Origin: Amorphophallus konjac | Lineage: Eukaryota; Streptophyta; Magnoliopsida; Alismatales; Araceae | Direction: 5' to 3' | Length of the DNA: 64,000 nucleotides | NCBI GenBank assembly: GCA_022559845.1 | Contig: CM040125.1 | Location: 287,790,200 to 287,854,199 of the forward strand | In this document: in pieces, positions 11,016 through 22,785 of the stretch | Numbering within the stretch: the stretch's first letter is position 1 | Layout: each line of letters opens with the position of its first letter | Program-made: the position numbers and the translations under genes | Notes under the pieces: model-generated | The model's database searches: none | Told to the model about the DNA's origin: nothing | What the model saw: the letters and a program-made list of their open reading frames with translations, nothing else

Positions 11016-11713
11016 GGAGGTGAAGGGTTGCATGGGGGAGAGGGAAAAGTCTTTGGGAAAGGGATGGGGTGGTTGGTGGTTGGAGGGTGGAGTGGGGATT
11101 GGGGTTTTCTTCTTTGGGACTAGGGTGGAGTAAAGAGGAGGGTGTGGGGAAGGGGAGAGTCCTTAATGGGGGTAGGTGGGAGATAGAAGTGGTTGGGAGG
11201 GGAGGAGAGAGAGTAGGGGGCGAACCCCTTAGAGAGGGAGAGAGAAAGAGAGAGAGAGAGAGAAGGGTGGGTGGGGGATTCTCTCTCCTAGGGTTTCTCA
11301 CCCAATATTGGATTCACTCCACTAGAACTAAATAATTTGAACTCTCAAATGGAAATTTGGCATTCATTCATTAATTCTAAGTAGTAGAAATGGGGTCTTA
11401 TATATAGGCAACCCACATTTTACAAAAAGCCCCTGATACATGCTACAATGACAAATAACCAAAAGGAGGGGGGCGCCCCTGGGCCAAGCCCAAAGAAATG
11501 GGCCCAATAGCAAACCTAATGACACTTAAACTTAGGGAAATAAGCAAAGGACCTAGGGACATGACTCAAATAAAAGGGAAAATACATCAAATGACTCAGA
11601 CAAAAAACACAAAATGGATAATTGGACCTACAAAGAGTGAAGCCCGAGCTCAAATGACACTGGGGTGTGGAGAAGACCCGAGCCAAAGGGAGTCGTGGGT
11701 GATGCCTCCATCA
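11016..11713 (-). repeat. Partial 3' LTR of element B
   Basis: Matches 38882-39583 of the intact LTR closely and ends GATGCCTCCATCA at 11713. The rest was displaced to the left by insertion of Tat A. It contains the promoter region (TATATATA near 11400, minus) and the last 64 bases of the pol frame. Confidence 0.9.
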
Positions 11714-14700
11714 AATCCCCTGGGCTGTGAAGAGCTCAACTCCGTCGAGTGGGGGTCCATCTGGCTGTGGTACTGCTCAAGAAGGTCAGGATCCAGCTGC
11801 TGGAGGTCTTCCCGACTCACCCACGAATCTTCCGAAGGAGGCCGATCCTTCCACCTGACGAGATAGCGCTCGTATACTTTGCTCCGGGTGGTAGTGACTT
11901 GTTCATCCAGTATTCGTTCAATGCGCTCACGCTGGGCTCTCTTGGCTGGTGGTCTCTCCTCTCGGGTGGGTGCTCTGTCAACAGTAGGAAAAGGCTCAAT
12001 ATCCTCACTGGGTACCACTGTGGGACCCTTATAAGGCACTAGGTCGGCTACATTGAAGGTGGGACTCACTCCATACTCCTCAGGGAGATCTAACTCATAG
12101 GCATTAGTGCCAATGCGCCTCAGGACCTGGAAGGGGCCAGCCCCACGTGGCCTCAATTTGGAGACGGCTCCCAGGGAGAGCCTCTCCGTTCTCACCATCA
12201 CAAAGTCACCCACATGGAATTCTTGGTGACGCCAATGAGAGTCGGCCAGCCTTTTATAAGTCTCATTCTTATTGCTAATGTGCTTGCGGACCTCCTCATG
12301 CAATTCTCTAATGTGTTGGGCGAATGACTCAACTGTCATAGACACTCTAGCATGCAGGGGAAGGGGAATGAGATCTGAAGGTTTTCTTGGCTTATACCCA
12401 TGCACAGCTTCAAATGGACTCATCCCTATGGACTTATTGATCGAGTTGTTATATGCAAATTCAGCTTGTGGTAGAATGAGATCCCAAGTCCCGGGGTGAT
12501 CCTCAACAAGACACCTAAGAAGGTTTCCTAGACTCTGATTGACAACTTCGGTTTGGCCATCAGTTTGAGGGTGGTAGGCTATAGAGAATTTGAGGAGGGT
12601 ACCCATCAAGTGCCAAAGAGTCTTCCAAAAATAGCTAGTGAACTTGACATCCCTATCGGAGACTATGGTCTTGGGTAACCCATGGAGACGAACCACCTTA
12701 TCAAAGAACAATCGGGCCACATGGGAGGCATCGGATGTTTTGGAGCATGGAATGAAGTGGGCCATTTTAGAAAATATGTCAACTATGACATAGATTGAAT
12801 CATGCTTTTCTTGAGTCTTGGGTAGTCCTAGCACAAAGTCCATGCTTAAGTCTTGCCATGGATGGTCGGGGATGAGGAGTGGGGTATATAGGCCAGTGTT
12901 TTGCTTCACATGTTTGGCCGAAGCACATGTGCGGCATTGTCCCACTATCTTGCCTACGTCTCTCTTGAGACTTGGCCAATAAAACTGACCCTCAACTATA
13001 GCAATAGTTTTGTGAACCCCAAAATGACCGGCTAGCCCTCCTGCATGTAATTCCCAAATCAAGAAATCACGGAGTGAGGTCCGTGGAATGCAAAGCTTTG
13101 GTCCCTTGAAAAGGAACCCATCCTCTAAGATAAATCCCTCATGTTCGTTGCTAGAATGGGTGGTCAAAGTGGTATAGATGTGCCCAAACCCGAGGCAGCC
13201 AGGGTACTCACCGTTATGCCTCTCAAATCCGATCACCTCCACTTGGATAGTGGACATTAATGAGATCCTCCTACTAAGGGCATCCGCCGCTCGGTTCTCA
13301 CTTCCTGCCTTATGTTTGATAACAAAGGTGTAGGATTGGATGTACTCAACCCATCGGACATGTCGGGCATTCAACTTTTGTTGGGAGTTGAGATATTTGA
13401 GGGCTTCATGGTCGGAAAAGATGACAAATTCTTTGGGCAATAGGTAGTGCCTCCAATGTCGGAGGGACTGGACCACGGCATAGAACTCTTTGTCATAAGT
13501 GGAGTACCTCGTTCTAGCATCACTTAACTTCTCACTAAAGAAGGCCACCGGGTGTCCCTCTTGGATAAGGATCCCTCCTATTCCTATCCCGGATGCATCA
13601 CATGTGACTTCAAAGACTTTCGAGAAATCGGGTAAGCATAGGACCGGGGCTTAGGTCATCTTCCCCTTAAGTTCTTGGAAGGCTTTGGAAGCTGACTTGG
13701 TCCACATAAAAGTCCCCTTTTTGAGGCACTCGGTGATAGGGGCGGTGATGGTGCTAAATCCCCGAATAAACCTCTTATAGAATGTTGCCAACCCATGGAA
13801 ACTTCGGATCTCGTGAAGGGTGTGAGGTTCTGGCCAATCTAGGATAGCTTGGACCTTCTCGGGGTCCATAGAGACACCTTTGGTAGACACCACATATCCT
13901 AGGAAGGTGATGGATGTGGTCATGAAGTGGCACTTTCCTAAGTTGGTAAATAGGCTCTCTTGTCAGAGGACGGTGCAAACTGGCCTAAGGTGGTCAAGGT
14001 GGGCCTCGTGGGATTGACTATAGATGAGTATATCATCAAAGTAGACCACTAAAAAGATCCCCATGAAAGGCCTAAGGACCTTCGTCATAAGACGCATGAA
14101 GGTACTTGGAGCATTTGAGAGTCCAAAAGGCATGACTAACAACTCATAAACACCATCTTTGGTCTTGAAGGCCATTTTCCACTCATCTCCCGGCCTAATC
14201 CTAACTTGGTGATAGCCACTCTTAAGGTCAATCTTGGAGAAAATAGTGGCTCCAGCTAGCATATCAAGCATGTCATCAAGCCTAGGGATGGGGAACCTAT
14301 ACTTGACGGTGATCTTATTAATGGCCCGACTATCCACACACATTCGCCATGATCCATCCTTCTTAGGAGTGAGAAGGGCCGGTACGGCACATGGACTTTT
14401 GCTAATGTGGATGAAGCCCTTCCTAATGAGTTCCTCTATTTTCCTCCGGAGTTCAGCATGTTCCGTGGGATTGAGGCGGTAATGAGGTAGGTTGGGAAGG
14501 GTGACTCCCGGGACTAGATCAATTGCGTGTTGCACATCACGCATGGGAGGGAGTTGATCTGGGAGTTCCTCCGGGAACACATCATGAAACTCCCCTAGGA
14601 GGTGCCGGACTTCTATCGGATGGGGGTTGGAGGGGGTGGGCTCTCCTAGACAAATGACTACCGCACATAGAGGTGTCCCCTGAGCTATCTCCTCCTCAAG

Positions 14701-15587
14701 CTCTTTCTTGGTGATGAGGTGAAGACCCTTGGTCAACCCCGAGGTCATGCTTTGTTTGGGTTTTTGGGTAAGGGATTGGGTTGGAGGGGTGGAGTTCTCC
14801 GAGACTTGTGGTGTGGTGGGGTGGTGTCCTTGAGAGAGAGTGTCCCTCTTGGGCATGGGACGTGGTGGGGAGGGGTTAAGACGGATAGTCTTTCCCTCAT
14901 GTTCAAAGGTGCAAGTATTGGTCCTACCCAAGATGGTGACATCCACATCATAAAGCCAAGGTCTTCCTAGTAAGATGCTACCTACTTCCATGGGAATAAC
15001 ATCACACCATATTTGGCCATGGTAGGAAGAGAAGGTGAGGGGCACAAGGCATTGGGTGTTGACCGGGATGGAGTTGTTGTTGATCCATGAGACCCGGTAT
15101 GGGCTTGGGTGAGGAGTGATAGTAAGCCCAAGGAGCTTAACGGTGTCGCGGGATACGGCATTGACACAACTCCCGTTATCTAAGATCACTTTTCTCACAT
15201 GACCCCCTATCTTGACAAAGTTGTGAAAGATTGAGGTTCGACGCCAATCCTCTTCTTGGGGTTTAGTGAGGGTGCATCTAATCACTCCTAGATGGGAGTT
15301 GGTAGATGGAGTGGTGTGTTCTAGACTCGACTCAAGGTATTGGGTCTCATACTCTTTTTCCCAATATAGTGAGGCTTCATGGACCTCAACCACACTCTCA
15401 AGTTCCCCTTGGGGTGGGGGAGCTTCTTCCTCAATAAGCAAACTAGACAATCCTTTGGATGGACATTGCCCCGCAAAGTGACCAAACCCTTGACACCTAT
15501 AGCATTGTTGACGCCCGCTACCCGAAGTGGTTCCTACATTTGGGCCTTTGGGAATGTCTTCCCTCCGTGGAGGAGGGTGACAAGGGG
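11650..15587 (-). pseudogene. pol: Element B: gag zinc knuckle, protease, RT, RNase H, integrase, chromodomain
   Basis: One frame with two stops. In order: a CX2CX4HX4C knuckle (CYRCQGFGHFAGQC, near 15475-15515), protease (ILDNGSCVNAVS near 15180, LGRPWLYD near 14950), reverse transcriptase (VYFDDILIYS near 14030), RNase H near 13600-13280, integrase with an HHCC finger near 13050-12920 and D,D,E motifs MDFVLGLPK, VSDRD and TDGQTE, then a chromodomain (YERYLVRWKDRPPSEDSW near 11880-11820). Stops are TGA near 13966 (CGA in relatives) and TAA near 13651. The frame ends at 11650, 64 bases inside the 3' LTR. The gag portion upstream is separated by LTR H. Catalytic residues are otherwise present, so decay looks recent. 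Confidence 0.92.
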
Positions 15588-15844
15588 TGTAGCACCCCGT
15601 ATAAAAAAATGATTAAAAAAATTTATTAATAATATTTCCTAAATAAGAAAAAAAAATATTATATAAACTCTATAGGAAGCTTAAGTAAGAAGTTGGAACA
15701 CGGAGTTATCAAATGTAAAGATTATTCACTTAATAAGTGATTTCCTAGTGTAGTTGGTTAAGTGATGTGCCTTTGAACCTAGTGACCAAGGTTCCAATCC
15801 TAGCATCCACCATTTACCTTTTGTGCCAAATAATTATACCTTAC

Positions 15845-16260
15845 CTATATGCAACCAGTCAATGTATAGACTTTGAGCTGGTGAACGTAGGTAAAGATAG
15901 GAATGTACAGACTTTGTGTTGCAGCAACGTAGGAATGTACAGACTTTGAGGATGTACAGACTTTGTGTTGAGCCGATGTATAGACTTTGAGGATGTACAG
16001 ACTTTGTGAAGCCAATGTATAGAATTTGAGGAAGCCAATGTATAGACTTTGAGGATGTATAGACTTTGAGGAAGCCAATGTATAGACTTTGAGGAGGAAG
16101 CCAATGTATAGACTTTGAGGATGTACAGACTTTGAGGAAGCCAATGTATAGACTTTGAGGAGGAAGCCAATGTATAGACTTTGAGGATGTACAGACTTTG
16201 TGAAGCCAATGTATAGACTTTGAGGATGTACAGACTTTGAAAGTGTGCACATTGAAGAGG
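15845..16260 (+). repeat. Tandem array of GTATAGACTTTGAGG units in LTR H
   Basis: About twenty copies of (A/G)TGTA(T/C)AGACTTTG with spacers GAGGA, GAGGAAGCCA or TGAAGCCA give a higher-order period of about 55-60 bases in the middle. It starts about 260 bases inside the LTR. The open frames across it on the minus strand are artefacts of the repeat. Confidence 0.9.
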
Positions 16261-18184
16261 GATCGTGTATGAATGTGGGAGATAGACTTTACGATTTGGG
16301 CCATGGATTGGTTGTACAAACATTATCCCTTATCTCTCCAGCCTGTACAAGCTGTAAAGCCCCATTATTCCAGATCTTGCCCCCCTATCGGTCATACCAG
16401 ACCCTATAACATACCCTTTGCTACCCCCATTCTGGGTTAGCTAAGGTTGGGGCAAAGCTCTGCAGGGATTACACAATCACCTAGAAGGGTTCTGCTACTG
16501 CTAGAGATCTTCCAACAAGGTAGGTGTTCTCAATTTTTAACTAAACTAGTAGCTAATTTAAGATGATTAGTCTAGACAGTTAGTCTTAGGCTCATATCCA
16601 TGCGATATTTCATGTTTATACAGCATGTGTTAGCCTCATAGTTAGCATGTATTAGCTTTAATCTAAGAAAAGTAGTAAAATTAGTAAAGCAATTAGTTTC
16701 ATAACCAGGATAATTAGTGTCACGCCCCGAACCGATAGCAGCGGAATGTGTCGTTTACTCGGAATGTGGCAGTTAAACAGTCGTGAACGATCAAGAGCAA
16801 TGGCATGAGACTAAATAATTTGGAACAACAATAAAAATTTTATTTCGAATATAAATCTCTTACAAGAACTTGAAGACTCAACTACGTCACTATGAAAGAA
16901 AAGGAGATGACGTACTAATAGACTTAGACAAGATAACTAAATAAGAGACATCATGCTAGACCCAAGAAAGATAAAAGACACAGGTTCACTAGTTTTTGAA
17001 GCTCGCTTGCAGACTTGTCCCTCCCATGTGAGTCACGGTCTCGCTAGCCACCTGATTACCTGAAAAATGTTGGAATAAACTGAGTGAGCGAAAGCTCAGC
17101 AGGAATTATATCTCAAGAACAAGCAATTGGTTTAAGTAATTACATCTTTCACATGTAAATGCAGTACGGCTATGCATGTAAAATTAACCGAGCAAGGGAA
17201 ACAAAACTAGCAAGAGATCAACAACGTCGTGCAAAAACTTTCAAGCAAGAGATATCAAGAGAGATTTATAGAATATTGGCTATTTCATGCAAGTACTTGC
17301 CCATTCCGGGCCACGCTAGTCGAGTCACGCAAGTCAAGTCACGCACGCAAGTAATATCAAGTAACATCACGAGAGAGAGAGAGAGGGAGTGTGGAATGCC
17401 AAAGATCAAGAGAGACGAGTACTGCGGTGCAATGCAAGACACCGCGATCATTACAACTCCCATGGGCACTAGTACTTTCGGGCGCTCCTACTAGGACCAG
17501 ATCGGGCCCTATATGCACAGCATTTAAAGATAGATCTAGACATCCACGATAGTTTATAGCCAATAAGGAGTTTCAAGAACAAGTTTTAATAGAATGATAA
17601 GGTAAGATTTCTATGGAATTCAAGGGCAAGGCCCTTGAGCCAGGACAAACTTGCGGTAAAAATCTACGCGAAGCATAGAAACCATGACATGTCGATAAAC
17701 TGGGTGGAGATCATGATATCAAGAATAAACACTTATATAGTGTTGCTTGTTCTTTGTACATGATAATGTAGATAGAATTAATGTCCATAAGTATGGTGTT
17801 TAAGAAAATCGATGGCATGGTTTCCCATTCCATAATTTTAAGGATATTCTCATGACATCCACATAGCATGTCATGAGGGCCAGTTTACCATGTTTCTTTA
17901 GAGTGACATGGAAATCAAGTAGTGTCATAGGTTTTAATGGTACAACCTGCTCGGCTGCCTTGAGGGAATCCAAGGCTAGCGGAGTCTTACGGAGGTCTCT
18001 ATGATAAAGTCACTGGTCCAATGGAACGGAATGTCCCATGGAGAGTTCATCTATCACCGAGAAATAGGGGCAATCGATAAAACGCCAAAAGACGTGGGAC
18101 TATACTCACGGATTTGGAATATAGTGCCGTATACATGTATATAAATCTACAGTTCACAGGAAAAACACAGGAAAATAACAAGAT

Positions 18185-18640
18185 AGGATATTGACGCCCT
18201 TGACTGGGTCGTCATTTCAACAATTGACGACTGCAAAAACAGTCGTCCAATTCATATTTCTATTTGCTGAAAATAACTAAATTTCAGTATTTAAGGAATT
18301 GGCGACTTCCATTAAGTCTTCTATTTGGTAAATAGCGCCCTAGTCAGGGGCGTCATATACAATATAGACGACATAATGATGGTCGTCCTTTCCTTTTTTC
18401 CATAATTTCACTATCAACTGTAGCATTTTTCAAAGACAAATATTTTCCAGGAAACAAGTATATGGACAGGTCAATAAAAATAGCAGGATTCGAAATATGT
18501 GATCATGCATTAAATTAGATTGCTGTTTAGATAGATATTAAATTTTTAACATGTGTATTTATTAATTCATTCAAAATTGACGACCCTTCTCCCGGTCGTC
18601 AGAAGTAAAATTGGCGCCCTGACGAGGGTCGCCTCTTACA
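18185..18640. repeat. Cluster of GACGAC/GTCGTC stem-loops in LTR C, transcribed side
   Basis: Clear stems: GACGACTG 18226-18233 with CAGTCGTC 18240-18247; TGACGACC 18578-18585 with GGTCGTCA 18594-18601; GACGAC/GTCGTC near 18364-18387; weaker GCGCCC/GGGGCG types between. The same set is at 30310-30775 in the other LTR. Confidence 0.85.
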
Positions 18641-19274
18641 AAATTTCACAGAACTTCTTCAAATCTCAGTGAAACTATATGCATGAACTAATATATAGTA
18701 ATATCATGATTTATGATGGTTTGGGCTACATAATCTTGAGATAACCTACCTTGTGGATTGGTTTGGTTGACAGAACGTGAAGATAAAGGATGTAAATCTC
18801 TTTAAAACGATACTCTATTTTCAACAGAGTGTCTTCTCGTTGCACCCGAACCGCGGAGGAAGAGCAAGATGATAATAAAAGTAGTCGCTCTTGCTCCCTC
18901 CGTGCAGTGGCAGCAATAGGACGAAGTAGAGAAGGCAACGGCTTTCTCCTCCACAAACCAACCAGGAAGGAGAGGAAGCCAATGAAGAACCCTTTAAGTT
19001 CTTCACGTAAACACCCCTTCTTCGTAACACTAATAGGATGGAGAAAACTCCACGGTCGACAGTAGCAACAAGTTTTGATGAAGAGAAGAGCCTTTAGGTT
19101 GGCTCGATGGAAGGGGTATTTATAGGAGAAGAATCCTAATAGGTTCTAAGAATTTGATTAGGATTAGAACTTCCTTCTTTAGAATCAATTATACTTTAAC
19201 TCTTCCTCGTATTCATCCTTTCCTTAATCTAAAACCTGCCCAGTTGTCATCCTAGTTCGAACCGAAGACCAACG

Positions 19275-19625
19275 AAACTTGTTTGGAAATGACGCCTCAA
19301 GTTGGGGCGTTATTTTCATAAACGATGCTTGTATACACAGTCGTCAATTCCTTAATTGACGACTTGAACAAAGGCGTCATTCACCTTTCCTATTTTGTTA
19401 ATTTAAGGTATAACGATCTTTTGGGTTTTTTATCTTTTTTATAGATGTGATCTAGATAGGAAATTTTAGGGGTATGAGTTTTTCATTTTTCTCTATTTTT
19501 CCATATAATTAGTTTTCCAAAATTCTTTAGTCGAAAAATCAGCACTATTCATTTTATTTGAAATGACGACTTGTTCAAAGTCATCTTCTATGCAATTGAC
19601 GCAAGCATACGTTGGCGTCAATTCA
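19275..19625. repeat. Second cluster of the same stem-loops, upstream side of the TATA box
   Basis: Includes GACGCC...GGGGCGTT, GACGACTTG...AAGGCGTCA and TTGACGC...GCGTCAA (about 19597-19622). The matching cluster in the other LTR is about 31425-31765. With the cluster at 18185-18640 it brackets the LTR promoter. Confidence 0.8.
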
Positions 19626-19794
19626 TTTGTTGCATTTTCACTTACCCTTCAAAAGACTAATATTGTATACATATCCCTGTTATTTCTATAACTCTTTAAC
19701 TATATAATGCACAAGTCCATACATCCTCCAACGTCTATACATTCCTTCTCCAACTCTATACATCCATAAGTCCATACAATGCATAAGTCTATAC

Positions 19795-22177
19795 TGATGT
19801 GACACACCCTTGGACCAAAATGAACAAGCACAATTTGCAATCAAACGGACCGATATTGGCGACCGCTCACCTGATGCTCACCAAGACCCGCAGTAACTTG
19901 GCAATGCCAAGTGGAGGTTGTGTGGGCAGGGCCCTTACTGGTAGAGGGCCAGCAAGGCCAAGATTTGTTTCCCCAAGTGTATGGCTGTCCAACTCAAGGG
20001 AGCCGACGAGGTGCCAAGGCACGGGTTACACTCCTCACCCCACGGTGATCTCTTGAAGCAAGGAGTTCAAGGATCGGGCTCTCACTCTCACGGCCAGCGG
20101 AACTATGAACTAATATTGAAAGACAAGCACTAATGAGCAAGATTTTGGAGTACTTACTCGATCCGTTTGAAGAAACCGGTCCCGTTCGGAGACGAGGGCG
20201 AGCGGGGAGGCGGGTGGATCCCCACACGCCGCGTCGGGGTAGCTTGACCTGCCCAAAAGATTACAATACTACACCTCTCGCAGGAGGGGGATCTTGGGGT
20301 GGAGGTTAAGTGATAATACAACTAAAACTACCTCCGCACAGGGAGGGGCCTTCAGCCGGCCAAGCGGGGAGGGGAACTTGGACTAAAAGCGATCAAAAGT
20401 TGTGAAGCCGAATCTGCCTGCATTCTGCGAGGGAGGACAGACAGATGAAGTTGATGCCGTAGAGCTTGATAGGGAATTTTGCTGAAGACGAGACCGGTGG
20501 AGAACTCTTCGTAACTGGAAATGGAATGCCTCAGAATTTTGTTGATTTCTTCTGTCGCCGATGCTGGCCTGGGTGGAGGCTCGAACAGGGTTGCAGATTC
20601 CCGGACTGACAACTTCAGGATTCCAACTGTAGGAAGAAGTGGATGCCCCAATAGCTTCCGAATTCCGAGTCGAGTACCGCCGGATGTTTTGGAACCGTGG
20701 ACAAGTCCTCTTCGCAGAAGAACTAGCGGTGAAGCCAAACGATGCCGAAAAAGATCGGTGTACTCTAAACAATGAGGACAGGTCGGTGCAGACTGTGGGA
20801 AGCAGAACCGCATACCCGAGGGAGAAAATTGATAACTCTGGCCCACGGACGTCGATCGAAGTTACGCTTCTTGATTCTGGAAGTAGACAGGTAGAGGAAC
20901 AACTTTTCAGAAGAACTCTTGGCCTGATTCTTCCGAGGTTCGTTGTGGTAAAGCTTCTACTCTGGTTCGGGTGCTCAACAGGGGTAGCTCTGCGCAGTTG
21001 TGGGAGAACGGATCTCCCGGGCAGCACGAAGCTCGGATGGAGATGAAACCACCGCCGTTACGAAGAAGACTGGTAGACGCATCCGTGGATGCCTCTTGTG
21101 CCTTCATATTCTCTGGGATGTGGTCGGGGTCGCCTCTGCAAACTTCTACTCTTATACTACCTGTGAACTGAAAACTGGAGGTTGAAGATGATGGGGGGAA
21201 ATGGGGTATATGGGAGGGGAAATGGAGGTGGGTGAGTGTGGGGAGAACCCTGGCTATGAGGGGGTCTAGGAGGGGGTGTTCCAAGGTGTAGGAGGGGAAG
21301 AATATGGTCTGGAAGGGGGTCTAACAGGTGGTGGGAGGAGGAGCTATGAATTTGGGCTTGGAGGGAGAAGGGGGAAGGTGAGGGGGGCACAAGTGGGTGG
21401 AGGGAATGTGAGTTTGAATTTCCTTTAATGTGGGGTGATCAATGGTGGTCTTGGGGATGGGAAGAGGTGCCTGGGGAAGGTGGAGGGCTGCTTGGGGAAG
21501 GAGATGGATAGTTGGGGGTTGGAGGGTGGGGTGTGGATTGGTGGAGGGTCTATTGGGACTAGGGGGAAGTAATGATGGCTTGTGGGAAGTTGTAGAGGAG
21601 TTAATGGAGGTAGGTGGGAGGGTAGAGGTGGTTGGGAGGGGAGGAGAGAGAAAATTTTTGAAATTGGGTGTGGAGGAGAAAGAAAGGGTAGTGAAAGAGA
21701 GAAATTAAGAGAGGGATGGGTGGGGAATCTCTCCCCTAGGGTCTCTCACCCAAATAATGGAATCTCTCCACTAGATAAGAAGTTTGAACTCTCAAAATGG
21801 TAAGTTTTTCATGCATTGATTCATTCATTAGTTCCAAATGAAGAGAATGGGGCCCTATATATAGGCAACTCACATTTTACAATAAGATCCTGACAAAAGA
21901 CTCAATGACAAATAACCGAGGGGGTAGGGGGGCTCTTGGACCAAGCCCAATGAAATGGGCCCAATAGATAACTAAACAACATAATGACACTCAAACTTAG
22001 GAAAATAAACACACGACCTAGGGACATGACTCAAGAAAATGAAAATTACATCAAATGACTCAAATAGAAAACACAAAAAGGATAATTGGGCCTTTATGGA
22101 GAGAGGCCCGAACTCAAATGGTGCCGGAGTGTGAGGAAGACCCGAGCCAAAGGGAGTCACGGGTGATGCCTCCATCA
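19795..22177 (-). repeat. 3' LTR of noaCRM
   Basis: Same length as the 5' LTR (2383). A CTATATATAG promoter box lies at 21854-21863. Sense polarity is minus. Frames of 164 and 214 residues on the minus strand (20352-21027) recur in the other LTR but have no recognisable domain and are treated as chance. Confidence 0.93.
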
Positions 22178-22196
22178 AATCCCCTGGGCTACGAAG
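22178..22196 (-). promoter_or_regulatory. Polypurine-like tract of noaCRM
   Basis: Sense AGCCCAGGGGATT directly precedes the 3' LTR. The same tract borders the 3' LTR of element B at 11714-11730. It would prime plus-strand DNA synthesis. Confidence 0.5.
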
Positions 22197-22785
22197 AGCT
22201 CGAATCCGTCGAGTAGGGGTCCATCCGGCTGTGGTACTGCTCGAGAAGGTCGGGATCCAACTGCTGGAGATCCTCCCGACTCACCCATGAATCCTCCGAA
22301 GGAGGCCGATCCTTCCACCTGACGAGATAGCGCTCGTATACCTTGCTCCGAGTGGTAGTGACTTGTTCATCCAATATTTGTTCTATGCGTTCACGTTGGG
22401 CTCTCTTGGCTGGTGGTCTCTCCTCACAGGTGGGTGCTCTCTCAAGGGAAGGAATAGGCTCAATCTCCACACTGGGTACCACCGTGGGTCCCTTATATGG
22501 CACTAAGTCGGCGACATTAAATGTGGGACTTACCCCATATTCCTTGGGGAGATCTAACTCATAGGCATTTACACCAATGCGCCTCAGGACCTGGAAGGGA
22601 CCAACCCCATGTGGCCTCAATTTGGAGGTGGCTCCCGGGGAGAGCCTCTCCGTCCTTACCATCATAGAGTCACCCTCATGGAATTCTTGGTGACGCCGAT
22701 GAGAGTCGGCCCGCCTCTTATAAGCCTCATTCTTTTTGCTTATGTGCTTGCAAAGACTTTCATGCAATTTTGTGAATGTTGACAT
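22189..22785 (-). pseudogene. Integrase C-terminal region and chromodomain retained in noaCRM
   Basis: About 195 residues closely matching the end of element B pol: linker HISKKNEAYKRRADSHRRHQ, the basic beta-rich GPFQVLRRIG module, then a chromodomain YERYLVRWKDRPPSEDSW. The CRM match begins near 22770, where the upstream frame switches to unrelated sequence. There is no HHCC finger and no D,D,E core. The frame stops at TAG (22189-22191) where B reads CAG. It overlaps the upstream ORF by 46 bases in another frame. It may survive only because the region next to the polypurine tract is needed in cis. Confidence 0.9.

Noticed and set aside
11069..11335. G/A-rich ORFs near 10996-11335, 21157-21803, 25976-26712 and 38226-39200
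   Set aside because: Low-complexity purine strands of CRM-like LTRs; no start context or domain.
15834..16323. Three overlapping minus-strand ORFs of 135-161 residues rich in SLYIGF/SKSIHWL
   Set aside because: They are translations of a tandem repeat in three frames, not proteins.
18726..19065. Small ORFs near 18726-19065 and 30862-31166 shared by both C LTRs
   Set aside because: Near-identical because LTRs are near-identical; no domain, and mutations between copies do not favour synonymous sites by eye.
20352..21027. Open frames of 164 and 214 residues on minus, conserved in both noaCRM LTRs (and 25171-25846)
   Set aside because: The two LTRs are recent duplicates, so sharing is expected. 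No domain, and overlapping frames on both strands are equally open.
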